From: Olsenella urininfantis
GTDB taxonomy: Bacteria; Actinomycetota; Coriobacteriia; Coriobacteriales; Atopobiaceae
DNA length: 64,000 bases
Assembly: GCF_900155635.1 (NCBI RefSeq)
Contig: NZ_LT732540.1
Location: 1,544,003-1,608,002 of the forward strand
Direction of reading: 5' to 3'
In this document: positions 1 through 8,734 of the stretch, piece after piece
Layout of the letters: each line of letters starts with the position of its first letter
How positions within the stretch are numbered: position 1 is the stretch's first letter
The notes under the pieces: generated by a model
Told to the model about the DNA's origin: nothing
The model's input: only the letters and a program-made list of their open reading frames with translations
Databases searched by the model: none
Translations under genes and position numbers: made by a program

Positions 1-1367
1 GCGCGGAAGTTCTCCTCTGCCTTCTCCTCGCCGAGGTTGGCCTTCATGTCCTCGTAGGCAACCATCAGCTGAGAGGGATCGTTCCATCCGCCCATCTGGT
101 CGACGCCAACCTCAACGGCCTTGGAGGCGCGCTTGGCGGAATCCCACTTGCTGCCGTCCTCGAGGCCCCAGCAGGTCCAGGGTCCCTTGGAGTCAACGTC
201 CATGAGGACAGCCCAGTCGGTGCAGGCAGAGCCCTTGAAGCCAAAGCGGTCGCGGAGCAGGTCCTGGACCTTGTACTTGGAGAATCCGGAGCCCACCAGC
301 TCGCCATACTGCTTGTTCTCGTCGTAGGCGATGGTGTAGGAGGTCATGATGGAGCCGGCCTGGCCGGTCTTGCCCTCAAGCTTGAAGGCACCGTCCACAA
401 ACGGAATCATGAGGGGCTCGAAGTTGTTGTTGGGATAGACGGCGAACTTGCCGCCGTCGGTGTGACCCTCGCGACCACCCTCGCCGGCGCCCTCTGCGGG
501 CCAGTGCTTGACCATGGCAACCAGCGAGCCGGTGCCCCAGCCCATGTCCTCGCCCTTCTCGTTGACCGTGGACTGCAGGCCGTCAATGAGGGAGCGGCAC
601 ATGTCGCGGGAGAGAGCGGGGTCCTCGCCGAAGGTGCCGTTGAAGCGCGCCCAGCGGGGGTCGGAGGCGATGTCGGTCTGGGGGCCGAGGAACATGGTCA
701 CGCCCATCTTGCGCATGTCGGAGGCAATGCCGGCGCCGGCCTCCTTGGCGACCTTAGGGTCAAAGGTGGCGGCCAGGGCGAGGTTGCCGGGCCAGTTGGC
801 GCAGTTCTTGCCGCTGCGAGGATCGGAGGAGAAGTTGATGGGAATCTTGTTGGAAGAGCCCTCGACGTAAGCCTGCATGTGGTTTGCCCACTGGGCCTGC
901 TTGAACGCGGGGTAGCCGGAGGCAGCGTTCAGCACGGCACGGACGTGGCCGTCCAGGAAGGCCTTCTGCTCGTCGTTGACGACGCCCTCGTCCTCGATCT
1001 TGTGCTGGTGCATGGAGAAGCACATGAGGCCGGCGATCTGCTCGATGGAGACCCTCTTGGCGAGGTCCTCTGCGCGCTCCTCGGCGGGGAGACGCCAGTC
1101 CTCGTAGGGGACGAGCTCGCCGGTGCCCTCGAAGTCCTTGAAGCCAAAGCCGTCGACCTCGATGATCTTCAGGCCAGACTCGGGAGAGTAGGAGAGCTTC
1201 GCACCGTCGGTGCCGTTGTCAACAATGGTGTAGCCAAAGTCGGTCGCGGTCTCGGTGAAGCCCTTGCCCTTGCGCTTCTTGGGGTCGCTGCTGCAGCCCG
1301 CAAGGCCAAGAAGCCCGGCGGTAATGGCAGAACCTGCGATAAAGCTCCTGCGAGAGAGGTTGCTCAT
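1..1367 (-). CDS. GH3 family glycosidase, Tat-exported lipoprotein (C-terminus beyond window)
   Basis: This is a secreted glycoside hydrolase family 3 enzyme, probably a beta-glucosidase-type exo-glycosidase; the substrate cannot be read from sequence. The N-terminus reads MSNLSRRSFIAG, a twin-arginine signal, followed by a lipobox LGLAGC, so the mature protein should be lipid-anchored outside the membrane. GH3 landmarks follow in order: a helical start (ERAEDLAKRVS), FNGTFGEDP, the KHWPAEG loop and CTDWAVLMDV, whose Asp fits the nucleophile position. The gene runs off the left edge, so any C-terminal domain is unseen. Start is ATG at 1367. It lies 66 bases downstream of a small lipoprotein gene in the same direction, a likely two-gene operon. 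A related fragment lies at 4220-4650. The family call is firm; specificity is unknown. Confidence 0.88.
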   Translation of the reverse strand, partial: MSNLSRRSFIAGSAITAGLLGLAGCSSDPKKRKGKGFTETATDFGYTIVDNGTDGAKLSYSPESGLKIIEVDGFGFKDFEGTGELVPYEDWRLPAEERAEDLAKRVSIEQIAGLMCFSMHQHKIEDEGVVNDEQKAFLDGHVRAVLNAASGYPAFKQAQWANHMQAYVEGSSNKIPINFSSDPRSGKNCANWPGNLALAATFDPKVAKEAGAGIASDMRKMGVTMFLGPQTDIASDPRWARFNGTFGEDPALSRDMCRSLIDGLQSTVNEKGEDMGWGTGSLVAMVKHWPAEGAGEGGREGHTDGGKFAVYPNNNFEPLMIPFVDGAFKLEGKTGQAGSIMTSYTIAYDENKQYGELVGSGFSKYKVQDLLRDRFGFKGSACTDWAVLMDVDSKGPWTCWGLEDGSKWDSAKRASKAVEVGVDQMGGWNDPSQLMVAYEDMKANLGEEKAEENFR

Positions 1368-1433
1368 GGTGGCTCCGTTCGTGAGAGGTTTTAGTGAGGT
1401 GTCGGTGCGAATGGCGTCCTTGGACGCGCGGTC

Positions 1434-1889
1434 CTAGCCGTAGAAGTCGAACTTGATGGTGTCGAAGTCGGCGATGCCGAAGTCGGACGCCTTGCCCTCA
1501 AGAGCAGCGGAACCGGACACCTTGAGCTTGATGTCGCCCTTGGAGAGGTGCAGGGTCAGCTCGTCCTCGGCGCCCTCCCAGGTGCCCTCGTCGGTGAGGA
1601 GGTCAGCGTGGGCCTCGAGAGGCTTGACGTTGCACTTACCGCCCTCCTCCAGGTTGACGTCGAGCATCTGCTCGTTGCCGCCGGCGGTGCCGTAGACGGT
1701 CTGGCCGGTGATCTCAACGGAACCCCTCCACTGGCCCACATAGAACTTCTCGGCGTCGAAGGCCTTGGAGTCTGACTTGGCGCTCTGCTGCTGGGCAGGC
1801 TGGACAGCCTGCTGCTGCCCACCGCAGCCGACGAGCGGCATGCCCAGGACCAGTGCCAGCGATGCGGCCATGACGATCCGTTTCTTCAT
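1434..1889 (-). CDS. small secreted lipoprotein, unknown function
   Basis: The protein has 151 residues. A lipoprotein signal peptide (MKKR, hydrophobic stretch, lipobox LVGC at about residues 19-22) is followed by a Gln/Ser-rich linker to about residue 45. The rest is a compact beta-rich domain of about 105 residues (FYVGQWRGSVEITG ... FDTIKFDFYG). I do not recognise the domain; the WRGSVEI start and the repeated charged/hydrophobic strands resemble small lipocalin-like or calycin-like barrels, but that is only an impression. It is the first gene of a probable operon with the Tat-GH3 lipoprotein and is transcribed away from the LytTR regulator at 2155. The 265-base divergent gap between them should hold both promoters. 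It could be an accessory carbohydrate-binding lipoprotein; this is inferred from context only. Confidence 0.75.
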   Translation of the reverse strand: MKKRIVMAASLALVLGMPLVGCGGQQQAVQPAQQQSAKSDSKAFDAEKFYVGQWRGSVEITGQTVYGTAGGNEQMLDVNLEEGGKCNVKPLEAHADLLTDEGTWEGAEDELTLHLSKGDIKLKVSGSAALEGKASDFGIADFDTIKFDFYG

Positions 1890-2154
1890 GACAAACCTCT
1901 TTTCCTTCTCGGGCCAACGAGAGGCCCGCTCCCCTTACCCGGCACCCCAAGACGAGAGGCGCCTCTTCTGCACCAAAAAAGTAAAGCGCGAGACGAAAGA
2001 GCTGCGGAATTTGTCCCGAAGGCGTGTTTTTTCGCCCCGTGGGGAACGTTCGGGGAGCACGCGGTGTGGGCGAGCGGTCGAATATGGCGGCGAGTGGTAG
2101 TCTCGTTGCACCAGGACGGTGCGTGAAACGCAGCAACACCCAGAGAGGAACGCC

Positions 2155-2865
2155 ATGCACCACGTGCTCATCGTAGACGACGAGCCCAGGGAGGCCGAGC
2201 GCCTGAGCGAGCTCATACGCCGCTATGGAACCGCCCGCCACGAGGAGTTCCAGGTCACCTGGATCAAGTCCGCCATGGACCTGCTCTCCGACAAGAGCCA
2301 CTATGACCTCTTCTTGCTCGACATAGACCTCCCCGGCATCGACGGCATGGAGGCGGCCCGTCTCCTGCGCACCTACGACGAGCAGACGCCCATCATCTTC
2401 GTCACCAACCTGGCGCGCTTCGCCGTGAAGGGCTACGAGGTCGACGCCCTGGGCTTCATCGTGAAGCCCGCCACCTACGGCAGCCTCTCCATGAACCTGG
2501 ACCGCGCCCTCAGGGCCATAGGCAACAACCTCGGACGCTCCGTGATGGTCTCCACCGAGGACGGCACGCGCGTGGTCAAGTTCAGCTCGATCGTCTACGC
2601 CGAGGTCAACGGGCACCGCCTGAGGTATCACCTTGACGGTGGCGAGATGCTGGAGACGCGCGGATCCCTGGGCCAGCTCAGGGAGGAACTTGCCAATGCC
2701 CCCATTGTGAGCGTCTCGAAGAGCTGCATCGCCAACATGGACAAGGTCGTGCTCATCAGGAACGACTCCCTGCAGATGTCCAGCGGGGAGCAGCTGCACA
2801 TCTCGCGCACCAGGAAGCGCGAGGTCACCGAGGCGGTCACCGACTACCTGGGCGGCAGGCGATGA
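2155..2865 (+). CDS. LytTR-family response regulator (copy 1)
   Basis: The protein has 236 residues. The N-terminal receiver domain carries the acidic pair DD at residues 8-9, the phospho-acceptor Asp56 in FLLDIDLPG, the Thr of IIFVTN and the Lys-Pro of GFIVKP, so it looks phosphorylatable. A LytTR DNA-binding domain fills about residues 135-236. The start at 2155 is chosen because AGAGAGGA lies five bases upstream; an upstream in-frame codon at 2119 has no such site. The stop overlaps the kinase start (ATGA, 2862), so the two are translationally coupled. The nearest relative in the window is the regulator at 8735. By family it should act on promoters nearby, such as the divergent lipoprotein-GH3 operon; no direct-repeat site was confirmed. 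Confidence 0.9.
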   Translation: MHHVLIVDDEPREAERLSELIRRYGTARHEEFQVTWIKSAMDLLSDKSHYDLFLLDIDLPGIDGMEAARLLRTYDEQTPIIFVTNLARFAVKGYEVDALGFIVKPATYGSLSMNLDRALRAIGNNLGRSVMVSTEDGTRVVKFSSIVYAEVNGHRLRYHLDGGEMLETRGSLGQLREELANAPIVSVSKSCIANMDKVVLIRNDSLQMSSGEQLHISRTRKREVTEAVTDYLGGRR

Positions 2866-4184
2866 GGGCGTTCTTCGACCACTGGTGGTCGCTCGAGATC
2901 GTCATCCAGCTCATGGTGCCCATCTACCTGCTTTCTCGGAGGCTCCCACGTCGGCCGGGCACCACGCCCAGGCTGCTCCTCTCGACTGCCGCGCTGGGCG
3001 CTGCCGCCGTGCTGCCCCTGGCGGCGGGAATCGTGCGCGGGCTCAACGCAGGCCAGACCTTCTCGGCGTTCAGCACCCTTCTGGCCGTGTTCGCCCTGGT
3101 GATCATGTTCTGCTACGAGGTCGGCCCGTGGGCCGCCCTCTCCTGCGCCACGGCGGGCTACACCCTGCAGAACATCTCCAGCGGTGTCTCCCTCCTGCTC
3201 CAGATGCTGATCACGGGGCGTGCCCTTGCGCCCCTGGGCGAGCCCCTTGCCACCCTGGTGAGCTTTGGCACGCCCCTCGTGGTGTACGCGGTAGGCTACC
3301 TGGCGTTCGTCCGTCGTATTGGCAGGAACGGGCTCTCCGCCGTGGAGAACAAGATGATGCTCCTCATGTTCGTGGTGGTCATCTTCGTCATCATCGGCCT
3401 GGACGTGGTCATCAAGGCGCTCACCCTGAGCGGCATTCCCTTCCGTTACCTCATCCTGCTCAGGCTTGCCCATGCAAGCATCTGCTGCTTCGTGCTCTTC
3501 GCCGAGTACCAGATCCTCTACGCAAAGCGCATGAGCGACGCGAAGGCCGAGACGGAGCACCTCCTGGCGGAGCGCGAGCGTCAATACCGCCTCTCGCGCG
3601 AGAACATCGAGGCCATCAACCTGAAGTGCCACGACATCCGCCACCAGATCCGCCATCTCGCCGACAGGAAGGAGGTCGTGGACGGGCAGGCGCTGGTTGA
3701 CATAGCACGTGAGGTCAAGGTGTATGACTCCGTGGTGGAGACGGGAAACGAGGCCCTGGACACCATCCTCACAGAGAAGAGCCTGGCCTGCTCGCAGGAC
3801 AACATCGTGCTCTCGTGCATTGCCGATGGCCAGGCGCTGAGCTTCATGGCGGCCTCGGACATCTACTCCCTCTTCGGAAACGCCCTGGACAACGCCATCA
3901 GGGCGGTGAGTCGCATGGAGGACCGGGAGCGCCGCAGCATCACGCTCACCGTGCGGCAAAGAGGACAGATGGTTGCGCTGAGCATAGAGAACTACAGCGA
4001 GGTCCTGCCCAGCTTCCGCGATGGCATGCCACTTGCCGACGAGGCGGGAGACGCCGACTTCGGCTTTGGCACGCGCGCCATGCGCTCCATCGTGGAGCGC
4101 TACGACGGGATCTTGCACATGGGGGCCTCTGATGGCATCTTCTACCTAAACGCCCTCCTGCCCATGCCGGAGGAAAAGAGCTAG
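2862..4184 (+). CDS. AgrC-like GHKL sensor histidine kinase (copy 1, motifs intact)
   Basis: This 440-residue membrane kinase partners the regulator at 2155. About six hydrophobic segments occupy residues 10-220, then a linker helix, the H-box with His257 in LKCHDIRHQ, the N-box LFGNALDNA (Asn340 and Asn344), a strand ending IENY, and a glycine-rich G-box GFGTR. All elements needed for ATP binding and autophosphorylation are visible. The layout (polytopic sensor without PAS/HAMP plus a HATPase of the GHKL type) matches AgrC/ComD-like HPK10 kinases, which usually sense peptides. No agrD- or agrB-like gene was seen beside it, and the GH3 neighbours raise a glycoside cue as an alternative. The kinases at 4651 (broken) and 9451 are paralogues. 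Confidence 0.88.
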   Translation: MRAFFDHWWSLEIVIQLMVPIYLLSRRLPRRPGTTPRLLLSTAALGAAAVLPLAAGIVRGLNAGQTFSAFSTLLAVFALVIMFCYEVGPWAALSCATAGYTLQNISSGVSLLLQMLITGRALAPLGEPLATLVSFGTPLVVYAVGYLAFVRRIGRNGLSAVENKMMLLMFVVVIFVIIGLDVVIKALTLSGIPFRYLILLRLAHASICCFVLFAEYQILYAKRMSDAKAETEHLLAERERQYRLSRENIEAINLKCHDIRHQIRHLADRKEVVDGQALVDIAREVKVYDSVVETGNEALDTILTEKSLACSQDNIVLSCIADGQALSFMAASDIYSLFGNALDNAIRAVSRMEDRERRSITLTVRQRGQMVALSIENYSEVLPSFRDGMPLADEAGDADFGFGTRAMRSIVERYDGILHMGASDGIFYLNALLPMPEEKS

Positions 4185-4198
4185 GGCGCGCAGACAAA

Positions 4199-4235
4199 GC
4201 CGCGTCGCAGGCACCTCTCAGACCTGCGACGCGGC
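4199..4235. terminator. 13-bp perfect hairpin after kinase copy 1
   Basis: Arms 4199-4211 and 4223-4235 are perfectly complementary around an 11-base loop. There is no U-tract on the plus side; on the minus side the arm is followed by a short T-rich stretch. It sits between the kinase stop and the GH3 fossil, and may end transcription of either. Confidence 0.45.
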
Positions 4236-4650
4236 ATGCGGAGTCGCGCAGGCGCGCGAGGGACTCGTCGCTTCCGTGCTCCTTCTCGTACAGGGCGTAG
4301 TCGTCCGTGCCAATCTGTGGCGCCCAGTCGCCGCCCACCTGGCCCACCGTGGCCTCGAGCAGCTTCTTGAGGCGCTCGGGCTCGCTGTACTGCTTCACGC
4401 CATGGGCGCGGTCGCCGAAGTCGGTGGCGCGAAGAATCTGCCAGTCCGTGGTGATCATGCCGTCCCAGCCGGCGTTGCGCAGGATGCCGATGTTGCGCTT
4501 GTTGTAGGCGCCACCCACGTTCTCACCGAGAGACTCGTCGTCCGTGCACGCGATGCCGTGGTTGGGCATCGCGGCAGCCATCTGTCCGGTCTTGGAGTCC
4601 AGGCGCAGGCCTCCGTCCAGGAATGGGATGAGGTGCGCCTCGAAGTTGTT
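4220..4650 (-). pseudogene. GH3 glycosidase fragment, truncated at both ends
   Basis: Read on the minus strand, this gives a GH3 segment starting abruptly at NNFEAHLIPFLDGG and continuing through KTGQ, the GWDGMITTDWQ nucleophile region and a helix SLARLRDSACRV. The first motif lines up with NNNFEPLMIPFVDG in the enzyme at 1-1367, so it comes from a relative of that gene, but it is not a recent copy because most other residues differ. The signal peptide, the N-terminal half of the catalytic domain and everything after the nucleophile region are missing. The break at 4650/4651 abuts the kinase fossil directly. No ribosome-binding site or plausible start precedes the fragment. It is very likely non-functional debris from a lost GH3 gene. 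Confidence 0.85.
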
Positions 4651-5290
4651 CCCATCATGCTCAGCATCATCTTGGACCTGGTGGTGAAGGACCTTGGCGT
4701 CCTGAGCATACCCGGACGCTATCAGGTGAGCCTGAGCATCATCAACCGGCGCGCGCACGATATGAGACGCCTGGTGAACACCCTGCGGTCAGAGGGGTGG
4801 GATGCCGTGGGGAACCTGGACGGCAAGCTTCTGTCCAGCGCCTCTCGAGAGCTGGACGTATACGATTCCGCCGTTGAGACGGGAAACACTGCCCTCGACA
4901 CCATCCTCACCGAGAAGCGCCTGCTGTGCGCCAGCCGTGGCATCGTGCTCTCGTGCATTGCCGACGGCCAGTCGCTGGGTTTCGTCCGCCCGGCCGACTT
5001 GTACACGCTGTTTGGGAATGCGCTGGACAACGCAATCAACGCCGTTGTCGGCCTGCACGACGACACACGCCTCAGCATCTCGTTGGTGGTGCGCCGTCAC
5101 GCCGACGTCGTGTCCATCCACATGGAGAACTACTGCGACCCCCCACTCAGCCACCCCAGAGACCGATGGCCTGGGGCTGGGTGCGATGCGCGTGATCGTC
5201 GAGAGCTACGGCGGCACGCTCTCTACCTCGACCAAAGAGGACGTCTCTCACCTGAACGTGCTGCTGTCCGTGCCAGAAGGGCGGCCCTAG
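4651..5290 (+). pseudogene. AgrC-like kinase remnant: truncated, internally deleted, frameshifted
   Basis: The remnant begins inside the last membrane segment (IMLSIILDLVVKDLGVLS, like LDVVIKALTLSG in kinase copy 1). It then jumps straight to RYQVSLSIINRRAHDMRR, the H-box region, so the stretch between them is deleted. The catalytic half is well preserved: VYDSAVETGN, ALDTILTEK, VLSCIADGQ, LFGNALDNA and MENY. A frameshift lies near 5140-5160 beside a run of six C. After it the next frame carries ETDGLGLGAMRVIVESYGG and LLSVPEGRP to a stop at 5290. No receiver-regulator remnant was found. The 5' break coincides exactly with the end of the GH3 fragment on the other strand. Confidence 0.88.
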
Positions 5291-5331
5291 GCCGGGCGGG
5301 CCAGGCGAAACGTCCCTTGTTGCCTGGCCCC

Positions 5332-5832
5332 CTACTCGGCCTTGCCCTCCGACGGGGCAATCCAGAACTTGAGCAACGGGAAGCTCACCACAACGGCAAG
5401 CAGCGTGTTGACCACGGACGCCACCGTTGCGGCAAGGCCACTCGCCATGCCCAGCGTATTGATGCAGAAGTCCTGCACGTAGCCAGGAAGCACCAGGTTC
5501 ACCACCACGATCAGAACCGCAAGCAAGGCATACTTTGGGCCGGACTGGGCCAAGGCGGCATCAGACTTGAAGACCAGCTTCATCTGGACGAAGAAGTTCA
5601 CGACCTGGGCCGCCACCTCGGCAACTAGGAAGGTGACGAACGCTCCGAGACCGCCTCCCGAGGACGGGTAGTTGAAGATCAGGAAGTGGAAGTCGGTGGT
5701 GAGACCGGCCAGCGCCGCCGTTCCCACCCAGGTGCAGGCGAAGCGCGTGATGGTGGAGATGTTGGACAGCAGGTTGAACAGGATGAACTGCCAGAGTCCC
5801 TCGTTCTTCTTCGTCCAGTCCTTGAAGCTCAT
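5332..5832 (-). CDS. GtrA-like small membrane protein
   Basis: The protein has 166 residues with four hydrophobic segments (about residues 14-45, 60-90, 100-120 and 130-155). The NFFVQMKLVFKS segment resembles the signature of GtrA-family proteins, which sit in the membrane and are often tied to lipid-linked sugar transfer or polysaccharide export. It follows the GH3 gene with a 34-base gap in the same direction, so both are probably one transcript. That pairing suggests a role linked to glycan handling. The family assignment rests on the hydrophobic pattern and this one motif. The start is ATG at 5832. Confidence 0.6.
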   Translation of the reverse strand: MSFKDWTKKNEGLWQFILFNLLSNISTITRFACTWVGTAALAGLTTDFHFLIFNYPSSGGGLGAFVTFLVAEVAAQVVNFFVQMKLVFKSDAALAQSGPKYALLAVLIVVVNLVLPGYVQDFCINTLGMASGLAATVASVVNTLLAVVVSFPLLKFWIAPSEGKAE

Positions 5833-5866
5833 GTGTGGTCCCTTCCTGTTCGCCTACGCCAAGGCG

Positions 5867-8326
5867 CTAGGCGACTTCCTTTTCCAGCTTGGAGGCCTGG
5901 ACCGCGTTGCGACCCAGGTTTGCCACGATTCCCACCAGCATGCGCAGCAGGCCAACGACCAAGAATCCCTTGGCCTCCATGACCAGGCCGTCCACTGCCT
6001 CCATCGAGAAGACCCCGCCCGCGTTCTTGGCAAGAGCCCTCAGGGGCATGTTCCAGATGAACAGCACGTTGAGGTTGGGCGTGCCCCTGCGCTCCCCGGA
6101 CTTGCGCATGCCGTTGAGGACGGCCCAGAGCAGCCAGAAGAGCGGGCTGCGTCCATGTATGAGGTCGCAGATGCACATGTTCCGGTCTATGGTGGCCCTC
6201 TCCTGCGGGACGGGCCGGCCAAGGAGCGCCTCGAACTCCGCGTCGGTGACCTCCTTGATCCTGCCCGACTCATAGGATCGCAGCTCAAGACCCTCATAGG
6301 GGTTCTCGGCGTCCGTGCCCGCAAGCTCGACCCGCCCCCTCAGGCGGATGTCCTCGCAGGATGCCCCCACGCGCAGCTCGTAGGCGCCTCCCTCAACCTC
6401 CCAGGAGCCGGTCCTCACGTTGAAGTAGCGGAAGGCCTTGTCGTCCAGGGCAATGGTGACGTCCTTGGTCTCGCCCGGCTCAAGAAAGACCTTGGCAAAC
6501 CCCTTGAGCTCCTGCTCGGGGCGGAAGACCTCCCTCTCGGGCTTCGACACGTAGAGCTGTACGACCTCCGCCCCGGCGCGCTGGCCCGTGTTGGTGACGC
6601 TCAGGGTCACGACGTCCGCGCCGGCCTTGAGCCCGGAGTACTCGAAGCTGGTGTACGAGAGCCCATACCCGAAGGGGAAGGCCACGCTCACCCCCGCGGT
6701 CTGGTAGTAGCGATAGCCCACGTAGGGCCCCTCGCGATATACGGCCATGTGACCCTGTGCGGGGAAGGTCTCGGCGGTTGGCGTGTCGGCAAGGCTCCTC
6801 GCCCAGCTCTCCGAGAGCTTGCCCGAGGGATTCACCTTGCCCATCACCACGTCCAAGGCCGCGCTGGCACCGGCCTGGCCGCCCAGGCAGAGATAGACCA
6901 GCGCCCGCGCCTCAGAGGCCCATCCGCACTCCATGGGAGCGCCACCCACGAGCAGCACCACGATGTTTGGGTTCACCGCCCCCAGCTGATGAAGGAGCTC
7001 TATCTGGTTCTGGTTGACGGACATGCCGGGACGATCCATGCCCTCGGACTCCGCCTGTTCGTCCAGCCCCATGCACAGGAGAACGACGTCCGCGCGTCTC
7101 GCGAGGTCAACGGCCGCTGCCGCCTTGGAGGGGCTGGGCGCCCCGTGGCGCTCGAAGCCCGGCTCAAAGCCCACGCAGTCCAGTCCAGCGGCCATGACGC
7201 AGTCGAGCAGGCTCTCGAGCTTGGTGGGGTTCACCATGGAGGAGCCCGCGCCCTGGTAGCGCGGCTCGTTTGCGAAGTCCCCGATCAGCGCGACCTTGGC
7301 TCCCACAGACAGGGGAAGAATGGGGCCAACCTGGTCCGTCGCCTCGTTCTTCAGCAGGACGATGGAGTTGGCTGCGACCTCGCGCGCCACCGCGTGGTGG
7401 GCCTCGACGTCGAAGCTGCTGCCGGCAGCCTGGGTTGCTGCGGTGGTCGGCAGGATGACCTGCAGCGCCTCACGGACGCGCGTGTCTACGTCACCCTCGG
7501 CGAGACGCCCGGACTGCACGGCCGTCATCAGCTCGCGCACGGGCGAGAGGCCAGGGTCGGGCATCTCGAAGTTGGAGCCGGCGCGCACGCCGTCCACGTG
7601 ATCGTTGGAGCCGCCCCAATCGGTGACCACGGCTCCGTCGAATCCCCAGTCCCTGCGCAGGATGTCCGTCAGGAGCTGGGGGCTCTCGTTGGCATAGGTG
7701 CCGTTCACGCGGTTGTAGGAGCTCATGATGCACTTGGGATCGCTCTCGCGGACCACGATCTCGAAGGCGGTGAGGTAGATCTCTCGCAGGGTGCGCTCGT
7801 CGAGCACGGAGTCCGATGCCTGGCGCCTCGTCTCCTGGCTATTCACTGCAAAGTGCTTGGGGCAAGCGGCGACACCAGTGGACTGGATGCCGCGCACATA
7901 TCCGGCGGCCATCTTCCCGGCAAGGTACGGGTCCTCGGAGAAGTACTCGAAGTCACGGCCGCAGAGAGGGCTGCGCTTGATGCAAAGGCCTGGCCCCAGG
8001 ACCACGTCCACCTTCTCTGCCAGGCACTCCTCGCCCAGGGCAAAGCCAAGGGCCTCTCCCATGCCGGGATCCCAGCTGTTGGCAACGGTTGCTGCCGTGG
8101 GGAAGCAGGTGGCCGGGAGACTCCCACCAATGCCCAGGTGGTTGGCACCCTCTCCCTGCAAGCGCAGGCCATGGGGGCCGTCCGAGAACTGCAGGGCGGG
8201 AATGCCGTGCCTGGGCATCGCGCGCGTCTTGAACGCGGTGCCCCCAGAGAGCAGCGCGCACTTCTGCTCGAGCGTCATCTGCGAGACGATGCTCTCTATC
8301 TTCTCGGAAAGGCTCTGCTGGGACAT
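5867..8326 (-). CDS. GH3 family beta-glucosidase-like enzyme, cytoplasmic
   Basis: The enzyme has 819 residues and no signal peptide, so it acts in the cytoplasm. The N-terminal GH3 barrel shows LLSGGTAFKT, FSDGPHGLR, CPKHFAVNSQETRR and GAVVTDWGGSNDH, where the Asp is the expected nucleophile. The C-terminal GH3 sandwich follows (SIVLLKNE, GDFANEPRYQGAGSS), then a fibronectin-III-like domain with PFGYGLSYTSFEYS and VVQLYVSKP. The last 110 or so residues form a tail with hydrophobic helices (SPLFWLLWAVL, FLVVGLLRMLVGIV). The start at 8326 is preceded by GAGAGGA at suitable spacing; an upstream in-frame codon at 8362 lacks one. It should hydrolyse beta-glucosides or related sugars; the exact substrate is not predictable. 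It heads an operon with the GtrA-like gene. Confidence 0.93.
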   Translation of the reverse strand: MSQQSLSEKIESIVSQMTLEQKCALLSGGTAFKTRAMPRHGIPALQFSDGPHGLRLQGEGANHLGIGGSLPATCFPTAATVANSWDPGMGEALGFALGEECLAEKVDVVLGPGLCIKRSPLCGRDFEYFSEDPYLAGKMAAGYVRGIQSTGVAACPKHFAVNSQETRRQASDSVLDERTLREIYLTAFEIVVRESDPKCIMSSYNRVNGTYANESPQLLTDILRRDWGFDGAVVTDWGGSNDHVDGVRAGSNFEMPDPGLSPVRELMTAVQSGRLAEGDVDTRVREALQVILPTTAATQAAGSSFDVEAHHAVAREVAANSIVLLKNEATDQVGPILPLSVGAKVALIGDFANEPRYQGAGSSMVNPTKLESLLDCVMAAGLDCVGFEPGFERHGAPSPSKAAAAVDLARRADVVLLCMGLDEQAESEGMDRPGMSVNQNQIELLHQLGAVNPNIVVLLVGGAPMECGWASEARALVYLCLGGQAGASAALDVVMGKVNPSGKLSESWARSLADTPTAETFPAQGHMAVYREGPYVGYRYYQTAGVSVAFPFGYGLSYTSFEYSGLKAGADVVTLSVTNTGQRAGAEVVQLYVSKPEREVFRPEQELKGFAKVFLEPGETKDVTIALDDKAFRYFNVRTGSWEVEGGAYELRVGASCEDIRLRGRVELAGTDAENPYEGLELRSYESGRIKEVTDAEFEALLGRPVPQERATIDRNMCICDLIHGRSPLFWLLWAVLNGMRKSGERRGTPNLNVLFIWNMPLRALAKNAGGVFSMEAVDGLVMEAKGFLVVGLLRMLVGIVANLGRNAVQASKLEKEVA

Positions 8327-8734
8327 CTTGCTTCCTCTCGGACGAGCGGCACGAGGCGGCACGTTACGTTGTCACAGAGCTTAGGGGCAACACCTGCCGC
8401 TCGCGGGCAATATGACGCAAGTTGCCGTTCTCCCGACACGAATGGCAGCACAGCCGTTCGGCGCGCGGCATGCGAGACTGCATAACATTCTGCGATGCCA
8501 ACACCCTTTGCGCCCATACCGTAGTTTCAGTACCGCATTTGGCCATCAGTCGCACCGAAAAACGGTACTGAAACTACGGTATGGGAGGCCTTTGATCAGA
8601 GCTTGCGTGTGGTATGCAAGGCATCGCATACATAACGATAGGTATTCGTATTGAACCAGGCTATCAGGAAACGTTGCTCATGGCGGCTCATTTGCTAAGG
8701 TTGGTGCACGGAGAGCGAGCGCAAGGGGCTGCGG
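8327..8734. other. 408-base divergent intergenic region
   Basis: This stretch separates the GH3 gene (minus) from the second LytTR regulator (plus) and should hold both promoters. No credible coding sequence was found in any frame. It contains the 23-bp inverted repeat at 8513-8585 and, at 8630-8660, an AT-richer stretch just upstream of the regulator. It is noticeably less GC-rich than the flanking genes. No convincing -35/-10 pair was assigned. Confidence 0.7.
8513..8585. repeat. perfect 23-bp inverted repeat, 27-base loop
   Basis: The left arm 8513-8535 (CCCATACCGTAG...) and the right arm 8563-8585 are exact reverse complements. The short word TACCG also occurs twice in direct orientation within the left arm. 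There is no U-tract after the right arm, so an intrinsic terminator is unlikely. Possible roles are an operator cruciform, an RNA stem in a leader, or a non-autonomous repeat element. Confidence 0.9.

Noticed and set aside
462-1394. A 310-codon plus-strand frame opposite the first GH3 gene
   Set aside because: It is Val/Gly/Ala-rich antisense readthrough of a high-GC coding gene. The minus-strand frame has clear GH3 motifs and a Tat signal.
2036-2062. GGGGAACGTTCGGGG in the divergent gap as a LexA box
   Set aside because: GAAC and GTTC abut without the four-base spacing of the SOS box.
3946-4758. Reading the 270-codon minus-strand frame as a functional gene
   Set aside because: Its GH3-like part covers only a fragment of the domain, and both ends are antisense of kinase sequences. 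It is treated as a pseudogene.
8511-8585. Inverted repeat as ends of an invertible promoter
   Set aside because: Only 27 bases lie between the arms, too short to carry a promoter, and no recombinase gene is nearby.
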